A stretch of 24,196 nt of DNA from HGM11368 sp051883395 (lineage in GTDB: Bacteria > Bacillota > Clostridia > Christensenellales > UBA3700): positions 1 through 24,196 of the forward strand of contig JBJETQ010000020.1 of the NCBI GenBank assembly GCA_051883395.1. The letters are read 5' to 3'. This document shows, piece after piece, positions 7,652-13,053 of this stretch. The first letter of the stretch is position 1; each line of letters begins with the position of its first letter. Under the pieces are notes generated by a model. That model had not been told where the DNA came from. It was given only the letters and a program-made list of their open reading frames with translations, and searched no databases. A program made the position numbers and the translations under genes.

Positions 7652-7684
7652 AGTATAAGCGGAGTTTAACGCTCCGCTTATACT
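7652..7684 (+). promoter_or_regulatory. Intra-operon hairpin after the binding-protein gene
   Basis: A 13-bp perfect inverted repeat, AGTATAAGCGGAG (7652-7664) with CTCCGCTTATACT (7672-7684), followed by a weak AATTTTAT tract. Such stem-loops after ABC binding-protein genes protect the upstream mRNA from 3' decay or partly terminate, giving more lipoprotein than ATPase. This role is inferred. Confidence 0.7.
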
Positions 7685-7715
7685 AATTTTATCACAACGC
7701 TTTGGAGGTAACGGC

Positions 7716-9281
7716 GTGGAAAAAACTGTTGCTCTGGAACTTAAAAATATATCCAAATCTTTCTTTGGAAAAGTTGCTAACGACGACGTTAGCATGAATT
7801 TGTACGAAGGCGAGATTCTTGCCATTCTTGGCGAAAACGGAAGCGGAAAAACTACCCTTATGAATATGATTTCGGGTATATATTATCCCGACAGCGGACA
7901 AATATTCATACGTGGACAAGAAGCGACCATCACTTCTCCGCACGACGCTTTCTCTTACAAAATAGGTATGATTCACCAACACTTCAAGTTGGTTGACGTT
8001 TTTACCGCCGTCGAAAACATTGTTCTTGGTTTCAAAGACGGCAAAAAATACAATTTAAAAGCGGCTACTTCCCGTATTATGAACATAGTTCAACAATACG
8101 GTTTTGAGATAGATTTAAACAAAAAAATATACGACATGTCGGTATCCGAAAAGCAAACCGTAGAAATTATCAAGGTTTTGTATCGTGGTGCTGACATTTT
8201 GATTTTGGACGAGCCTACCGCAGTTCTTACTCCGCAGGAGATAGACAAGCTGTTTACCGTAATGAAAAATATGCGTAAAAACGGCAAGTCGATTATCATC
8301 ATCACTCACAAACTCAACGAAGTAATGGAAATATCGGACAGAGTTACCATTTTGAGAAAAGGTAAATACGTAGGTACCGTCGATACCTGCTCCACCAGCG
8401 AAGAAGAACTTACCGAGATGATGGTAGGCGAAAAGATTCAGCTCAATATCGACAGACCACAGATAGAAAACAAGCAGCTGAGACTCAAAATTGACAACTT
8501 GTCCCTTATACATGACAAAATCAAAGTGCTTGACGAAATAAGTTTCGACGTGTTCAGCGGAGAAATACTCGGCATTGCAGGTATTGCAGGCTCAGGACAA
8601 AAAGAACTGCTGGAAACTATCGCAGGACTCAATAAACCTGCGCTGGATAGCAAAATCGACTATTATGCTCCCGACAGCGACAAGACGGAAAGCCTGATTG
8701 GCAAGTCCCCCAATGAAATAAGGGAACTCGGCGTAAGGCTCTCGTTTGTTCCGGAAGACAGACTCGGCATGGGACTGGTTGCCAATATGAATATCATAGA
8801 CAACATGATGCTGCGCTCTTATCGCAAAGGAAAAAGCATGTTTGTCGACAGAAAGACGCCGCATGACCTTGCCAACTCTATCATCGAGAGCTTAAAGGTA
8901 GTTACTCCCAACGAATATACGGCAGTACGCAAGTTGTCGGGCGGCAATATCCAAAAGATACTCGTCGGCAGAGAAATCGCTTCTGCCCCAACCGTACTTA
9001 TGGCGGCTTACCCTGTCAGGGGACTTGACATCAATTCTTCTTATACCATATATAGTCTGCTCAACGAACAAAAGAAAAACGGCGTTGCGGTTATATTTGT
9101 AGGAGAAGATTTGGACGTATTGCTTGAATTGTGCGACAGAATTGTCGTAATAGCCGGCGGCAAAGTTACTGGCATTGTGGACGGCAGACAAACCGACAAG
9201 CGTAGCGTGGGCGCATTGATGACCAAAGTAGACAAATATCAGTCTGACGAACAAGATAATATTCAGGAGGAAGAAAAATGA
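7716..9281 (+). CDS. Nucleoside ABC transporter, double ATPase subunit (NupA/YufO-like)
   Basis: 521 residues, two fused ATPase domains as in sugar/nucleoside importers of this class. Domain 1 has Walker A GENGSGKT (39-46), the Q-loop (Q88), signature SVSEKQ (142-147) and Walker B ILILDEPTAV with D165-E166. Domain 2 has the usual degenerate Walker A (GIAGSGQ) and signature LSGGN (407-411). Its Walker B region (VLMAAYPVRGLD) has no Asp-Glu pair, typical of the non-hydrolysing half. It energises uptake through the two permeases downstream. The start is GTG at 7716 with TTGGAGG 7 nt upstream. Its stop overlaps the next start (ATGA). Confidence 0.94.
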   Translation: MEKTVALELKNISKSFFGKVANDDVSMNLYEGEILAILGENGSGKTTLMNMISGIYYPDSGQIFIRGQEATITSPHDAFSYKIGMIHQHFKLVDVFTAVENIVLGFKDGKKYNLKAATSRIMNIVQQYGFEIDLNKKIYDMSVSEKQTVEIIKVLYRGADILILDEPTAVLTPQEIDKLFTVMKNMRKNGKSIIIITHKLNEVMEISDRVTILRKGKYVGTVDTCSTSEEELTEMMVGEKIQLNIDRPQIENKQLRLKIDNLSLIHDKIKVLDEISFDVFSGEILGIAGIAGSGQKELLETIAGLNKPALDSKIDYYAPDSDKTESLIGKSPNEIRELGVRLSFVPEDRLGMGLVANMNIIDNMMLRSYRKGKSMFVDRKTPHDLANSIIESLKVVTPNEYTAVRKLSGGNIQKILVGREIASAPTVLMAAYPVRGLDINSSYTIYSLLNEQKKNGVAVIFVGEDLDVLLELCDRIVVIAGGKVTGIVDGRQTDKRSVGALMTKVDKYQSDEQDNIQEEEK

Positions 9282-11062
9282 GCAACGCCAAAGCAAAAGA
9301 ACCGCTCTTTCATATATCCAAGCGAGACAATATCTCTTTCAAAAAGTCCTTGCTTATACGTGTAGCTTCGGTATTTTTCAGCCTTCTGTTGCTATGCGTA
9401 GTTTGCTCAATAGTCGGCGGCAAAGGTATCGACACTGTTATCGGCGCATTGTTTGACGGCAACTTCGGCTCCGAAAGAAAAATATGGATTATGCTCAAAG
9501 ACACCGCCCTGCTACTCGGCGTTTCGCTTGCTCTTATTCCCGCCTTCAAAATGAAGTTCTGGAACCTGGGCGGCAACGGACAAATTCTCATCGGCTGTCT
9601 TATGGCTGTTACGTGCATGCAGTTTTTCGGGGGTAAAATTCCCGATTGGGCTGTATGGATAATTATGACGGTATTGTGCATAGCCGGCAGCGCTATTTGG
9701 GCTGTAATTCCTGCCATTTTCAAAGCATTGTTCAACACCAACGAATCTCTGTTTACGCTTATGCTCAACTACGTTGCACAATTCCTTGTAGGCTATTTTG
9801 TCGTAACTTGGTCTACATCGGGTTCCAACGTTCTTTCTCCTTATACCCAAGGCGTTTTGCCCGATATAGGAAATCAATATCTGCTTACCATCATCGTCAT
9901 TGCAGTTGCAACCGTTGTAATGAGCATATATCTGAGCAAGAGCAAACAAGGCTATGAATTGTCCGTAGTGGGCGAAAGTCAGAATACTGCAAAATACGTA
10001 GGTATCAACGTCAAAAAGGTCATCATCAGAACGATGGCAATATCGGGTGCTATGTGCGGTATCGTAGGACTGTTGCTTTCGGGCGCAATCGAACATACCA
10101 TGAGCGAATCTATCGCCAAAAACATGGGCTTTACCGCCATTATGGCAACGTGGCTGGGACATTGCAATCCTATCACGGTAATACTCACGTCCTTCCTTAT
10201 TACCTTCCTTAGCAAAGGAATGGTTTCGGTAAGAATGGAACTCAATCTTACCAACGACGCAATTTCCAACGTATGTATTGCGCTGGTTTACTTTATTATC
10301 ATAGCCAGCGAATTCTTTATCACTTACAAAATCAAGTCGCCTATATTTACCAAAATATCCGACGCTTTCAACAGACGTAAAAAGGCAGTCGTAGACAAAG
10401 CGGCGCAATCACAAAACGAGAGTGAAAATTCCGACAATACGGACTTGTCTTCGACAGACGATGGTATGCTCAATCAGAACGACGTCGTGATTGATTCAGA
10501 CGACGCAACAGCATCTGAACAACAAACACCTGAACAACAAGAGCCTGTATCGCAAGACCGGACAACTCAGTCTCAGTCTGACGATTCCGCCCCTGCAATT
10601 TCTGCAACGGACGATACGGCAACAGTTACTCAACAAGCCGCTACGCCAAAGAAAAAGGCGGCTGCAAAGACTAAGAAAACTCAATCTCAGTCTGACGATT
10701 CCGCCCCTGCAATTTCTGCAACGGACGATACGGCAACAGNNNNNNNNNNNNNNNNNNNNNNNNNNNNNNNNNNNNNNNNNNNNNNNNNNNNNNNNNNNNN
10801 NNNNNNNNNNNNNNNNNNNNNNNNNNNNNNNNNNNNNNNCGCCCCTGCAATTTCTGCAACGGACGATACGGCAACAGTTACTCAACAAGCCGCTTCGCCA
10901 AATAAAAAGGCGGCTGCAAAGACTAAGAAAACTCAGTCTCAGTCTGACGATTCCGCCCCTGCAATTTCTGCAACGGACGATACGGCAACAGTTACTCAAC
11001 AAGCCGCTACGCCAAAGAAAAAGGCGGCTGCAAAGACTAAGAAAGAAGGAGGCGAGCAATAA
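9278..11062 (+). CDS. Nucleoside ABC transporter permease (NupB/YufP-like) with long repetitive C-terminal tail
   Basis: 594 residues as read through 100 Ns; relatives are about 350. Residues about 25-355 are a hydrophobic permease domain with many membrane segments and WNLGGNGQILIG (90-101), a family landmark. After KSPIFTKISDAFNRRKK the protein changes into a hydrophilic tail rich in Gln, Ser, Asp, Thr, Ala and Lys. It contains a 38-residue unit (start TQSQSDDSAPAIS, end AATPKKKAAAKTKK) repeated in tandem. The tail is probably cytoplasmic and disordered. AGGAGG (9265-9270) and the ATGA overlap couple it to the ATPase; its stop overlaps the next permease (TAATG). Its true length is unknown because of the gap. 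The tail has alternating acidic and lysine-rich blocks; its role is unknown. Confidence 0.88.
   Translation: MSNAKAKEPLFHISKRDNISFKKSLLIRVASVFFSLLLLCVVCSIVGGKGIDTVIGALFDGNFGSERKIWIMLKDTALLLGVSLALIPAFKMKFWNLGGNGQILIGCLMAVTCMQFFGGKIPDWAVWIIMTVLCIAGSAIWAVIPAIFKALFNTNESLFTLMLNYVAQFLVGYFVVTWSTSGSNVLSPYTQGVLPDIGNQYLLTIIVIAVATVVMSIYLSKSKQGYELSVVGESQNTAKYVGINVKKVIIRTMAISGAMCGIVGLLLSGAIEHTMSESIAKNMGFTAIMATWLGHCNPITVILTSFLITFLSKGMVSVRMELNLTNDAISNVCIALVYFIIIASEFFITYKIKSPIFTKISDAFNRRKKAVVDKAAQSQNESENSDNTDLSSTDDGMLNQNDVVIDSDDATASEQQTPEQQEPVSQDRTTQSQSDDSAPAISATDDTATVTQQAATPKKKAAAKTKKTQSQSDDSAPAISATDDTATXXXXXXXXXXXXXXXXXXXXXXXXXXXXXXXXXXAPAISATDDTATVTQQAASPNKKAAAKTKKTQSQSDDSAPAISATDDTATVTQQAATPKKKAAAKTKKEGGEQ
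10565..11044 (+). repeat. 114-bp coding tandem repeat in the permease tail
   Basis: Units start at 10565, 10679 and 10931, each 114 bp (38 codons). A further unit is partly visible at 10840-10930, where T-to-S and K-to-N changes give AASPNKK. The distance 10679 to 10931 is 252, not a multiple of 114. From unit phase, the missing DNA must be 76 bp or 76 plus multiples of 114. At least four copies exist. Copies are nearly identical at the DNA level, which suggests recent expansion. Confidence 0.93.
10740..10839. other. Assembly gap (100 Ns)
   Basis: Exactly 100 N characters inside the tandem repeat. It is a placeholder: the repeat phase on both sides is incompatible with 100 real bases. The reading frame happens to be kept because 100 and 76 are equal modulo 3. 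Confidence 0.98.
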
Positions 11063-12033
11063 TGTTTACTAGCTTTTTAGTTTCTGCTATATCAATAAGT
11101 AGTATATTCCTGCTGGGTTGTCTCGGCGAAATAATTATGGAAAAGTCGGGACATCTCAATCTCGGTTTGCCGGGTATAATGTGTGCAGGAGCAGCTGGTG
11201 CATGCTATGGCGTATACATCTATATGTCAGGCTTAGCTGACCCTACTCAGGCAAGTTATATCGTTCTTATATTGTTGGCTTTGGTATTTGCCGTTATTTT
11301 CTCGGCTTTGGTTGGATTTATATACTCTTTCCTTACCATTACGCTCAGAGCCAACCAAAACATAACGGGACTGGCGTTGACCACTTTCGGTACAGGTCTT
11401 GCACAATATTTTATCAATACCTTCCCTGTTGCCGAGAGAGAAAAGTTGTTGCCAATGGCCAGCAAGATTATGTCGCAAGGCTTTCCTTTTGCCGACAAGT
11501 TGGGTTCTTTCGGCAAGATTTTCTTCTCGCACAGCATATATGTCTATCTGGCTATAATACTGGCTGTTGTCGCAGCGATTATTCTCAAAAGAACGAGAGT
11601 CGGTCTGCATCTGAGAGCCGTTGGCGAAAGCCCTGCCACAGCCGACGCTACCGGTATCAACGTTACGGGATACAAATATGCCGCTACCTTAATCGGCAGC
11701 AGCGTAGCAGGCTTGGGCGGACTATATTATCTGATGATTTTTTCCAACGGTATATGGGAAAACGCAAGCACGCTTGAAGGTCTTGGCTGGATATGTATAG
11801 CCTTGGTTATCTTTACCTTGTGGAGACCTTTGGTTGCCCTGCTCGGTTCGTTGGTATTCGGCGGTCTGTATATCGCAAGACCATTCCTTAACTGGTCTAT
11901 ACCTACGCAGATATTCAATATGTTCCCGTTTATACTGACTATCATCGTATTGATTATCACAAGTATATTCGACAGCAAGAGCGTACAACCGCCACAATCT
12001 TTGGGCGTCAATTATTTCAGAGAAGACAGATAG
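11062..12033 (+). CDS. Nucleoside ABC transporter permease (NupC/YufQ-like)
   Basis: 323 residues, mostly hydrophobic, the usual length for the second permease of this system. GHLNLGLPGIMCAGAAGACYG (about 30-50) is the family's N-terminal landmark. VGLHLRAVGESPATADATGINV (about 182-203) is the cytoplasmic loop that docks on the ATPase. AAGGAGG (11046-11052) lies before the ATG, which overlaps the preceding stop. It completes a binding protein, ATPase and two permeases, so the importer looks intact. It lacks the repetitive tail of its partner. Confidence 0.94.
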   Translation: MFTSFLVSAISISSIFLLGCLGEIIMEKSGHLNLGLPGIMCAGAAGACYGVYIYMSGLADPTQASYIVLILLALVFAVIFSALVGFIYSFLTITLRANQNITGLALTTFGTGLAQYFINTFPVAEREKLLPMASKIMSQGFPFADKLGSFGKIFFSHSIYVYLAIILAVVAAIILKRTRVGLHLRAVGESPATADATGINVTGYKYAATLIGSSVAGLGGLYYLMIFSNGIWENASTLEGLGWICIALVIFTLWRPLVALLGSLVFGGLYIARPFLNWSIPTQIFNMFPFILTIIVLIITSIFDSKSVQPPQSLGVNYFREDR

Positions 12034-12110
12034 CTAGTACAAACTATCAAAGCAAAGTATACCAACTAACCAAGGTATATAGACTAAGCAAAGTATATAA
12101 AATTAAACCA
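12034..12110. repeat. Short degenerate AT-rich repeats after the permease
   Basis: The 541-nt space 12034-12574 holds no gene. This first part has loose repeats built on caaagtata / caaggtata (12051-12095), including ACTAAGCAAAGTATA. They resemble the 31-bp units found after csoR (ACTAAGCAAACAAAATTAA), suggesting a related element on both sides of csoR. Confidence 0.45.
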
Positions 12111-12111
12111 G

Positions 12112-12140
12112 ATGCGATACCACTCACGGTATCGCATTTT
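12112..12140 (+). terminator. Probable terminator of the nucleoside transporter operon
   Basis: ATGCGATACC (12112-12121) pairs with GGTATCGCAT (12128-12137) around ACTCAC, followed by a short T-run (TTT). The stem is strong but the T tract is short. Confidence 0.7.
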
Positions 12141-12184
12141 ACGTTGCACGCTAAAAAATATATGTCAAATGGTGAAAATAAAAA

Positions 12185-12252
12185 TTAAAATCAAGTATCA
12201 GTTAAAATCAAGTATCAATTAACGTCAAGTATCAATTAGCGTCAAATAATTT
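12185..12252. repeat. 17-bp direct repeats upstream of csoR
   Basis: TTAAAATCAAGTATCAG (12185), TTAAAATCAAGTATCAA (12202), TTAACGTCAAGTATCAA (12219) and a partial TTAGCGTCAAATAA (12236) are head-to-tail. No dyad is obvious and the role is unknown. Confidence 0.8.
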
Positions 12253-12507
12253 TACTTTCTAACTAAACTGGATAAAAGCTATCAATATATTACTACAATA
12301 TCGCATTTTTTATTTTATCGGCTCATAAGAATCTGCAATAATTAATCAAAATCAATTTGTTTTTCTGCTTTTTATCAAACGATATACAACTATTACCATA
12401 TACCCCCTGCTCGTTTCGTATGTTAATTTTATCGGCGTACAAAAATTTGCAAAAATCAATCAAAAACAAATGATTTTTCAGCTTTTTTACTAAATTGTAT
12501 AAAACTA

Positions 12508-12536
12508 TTGACATATACCCCTAGGGGGTATATAAT
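12508..12536 (+). promoter_or_regulatory. csoR-copA promoter
   Basis: Perfect TTGACA (12508-12513), a spacer of exactly 17 nt and perfect TATAAT (12531-12536). The spacer is filled by the CsoR dyad, so bound repressor would block RNA polymerase. Confidence 0.93.
12514..12532. promoter_or_regulatory. CsoR copper operator
   Basis: TATACCCCTAGGGGGTATA: perfect 8-bp arms, TATACCCC and GGGGTATA, around TAG. G-tract dyads flanked by TA steps are the known binding site type of CsoR repressors (type 2, ATACCC..GGGGTAT). The next gene encodes CsoR. The middle copy upstream keeps only the left arm (12398-12407). Confidence 0.9.
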
Positions 12537-12574
12537 TTTTTTGAAGTGTGAAATATAGTAAATCAGGAGATAAT

Positions 12575-12874
12575 ATGACAATGGAGACATGCAACTGCAA
12601 AAAAGTAATGAGAGAACAAAAAGAAAAACAACAGCTTGACAATCGTCTCGCACGTATAGAAGGACAAATAAGGGGCATAAGAAAAATGCTGGAAAACGAC
12701 TGCTATTGCAACGACATTCTCACTCAGAGTACGGCGGTATGCAGCGCTCTTAATGCTTTTAACTGCCAGCTTATATCTTCTCACGTCAGACGTTGCGTCA
12801 AAACGGAATTGCAAAACGGCAACGACGCCATAGTCGACGAATTGGTCGATACCCTGAAAAAATTGATGAAATAA
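12575..12874 (+). CDS. csoR: Copper-sensing repressor CsoR
   Basis: 99 residues from the ATG at 12575, with AGGAGA (12565-12570) just upstream; an in-frame GTG at 12548 has no ribosome site. CsoR is an all-helical tetramer that binds the operator when copper-free and releases it on Cu(I). The Cu ligands are C45 in YCND, H70 and C74 in SSHVRRC (H-x3-C), as in Mycobacterium CsoR. LARIEGQIRGI (25-35) is the DNA-binding helix motif. Extra cysteines C6 and C8 (CNC) and C43 lie near the N-terminus and the metal site. It precedes copA by 179 nt of repeats and so is probably in the same transcript and autoregulated. Confidence 0.95.
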   Translation: MTMETCNCKKVMREQKEKQQLDNRLARIEGQIRGIRKMLENDCYCNDILTQSTAVCSALNAFNCQLISSHVRRCVKTELQNGNDAIVDELVDTLKKLMK

Positions 12875-13052
12875 GATAACTAAGCAAACAAAATTAATAA
12901 AATAACCTAACTAAGTATACGAAATTGATGGAATAACCTAACTAAGTATACGAAGTTAATATAATAACGAAACTAAGTAAACGAAGTTGATAAAATAAGA
13001 TAACTAAGTAAACGAAATTGATGAAACAATAAACAAATAAATTAATTAATAA
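12867..13052. repeat. 31-bp tandem repeat array between csoR and copA
   Basis: Units start at 12867, 12898, 12929, 12960, 12991 and a degenerate one at 13022. The typical unit is TRAAATAACCTAACTAAGTATACGAARTTGA. The array starts inside the last csoR codons (AATTGATGAA). The copA start codon region, ATGACTAAGTATAACG, looks like one more unit. There are no spacers and no coding sequence. Each unit has a partial dyad, AACTAAGTATACGAAGTT. Confidence 0.92.
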
Positions 13053-13053
13053 T

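Larger units (their letters stand above)
12253..12541. repeat. Tandem, diverged copies of a ~114-bp segment carrying the csoR promoter/operator
   Basis: Two copies start with TTTTATCGGC at 12313 and 12427 (114 bp apart) and run in parallel through CAAAATC/CAAAAAC, TTTTTCTGC/TTTTTCAGC and CTATTACC/CTATTGAC to ATATACCCC (12398 and 12513). By eye about 75% of positions agree. A third, partial copy at about 12253-12312 has ACTAAACTGGATAAAAGCTATCAATATA, matching the segment ACTAAATTG..CTATTGACATATA of the last copy. Only the last copy has an intact -35, operator and -10. Confidence 0.8.

Noticed and set aside
10565..12541. The 114-bp coding repeat and the ~114-bp promoter repeat as copies of one element
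   Set aside because: Only the lengths agree; the sequences show no similarity.
12867..13052. 31-bp repeats as a CRISPR array
   Set aside because: Units are directly adjacent without unique spacers, vary in sequence, and no cas genes are near.
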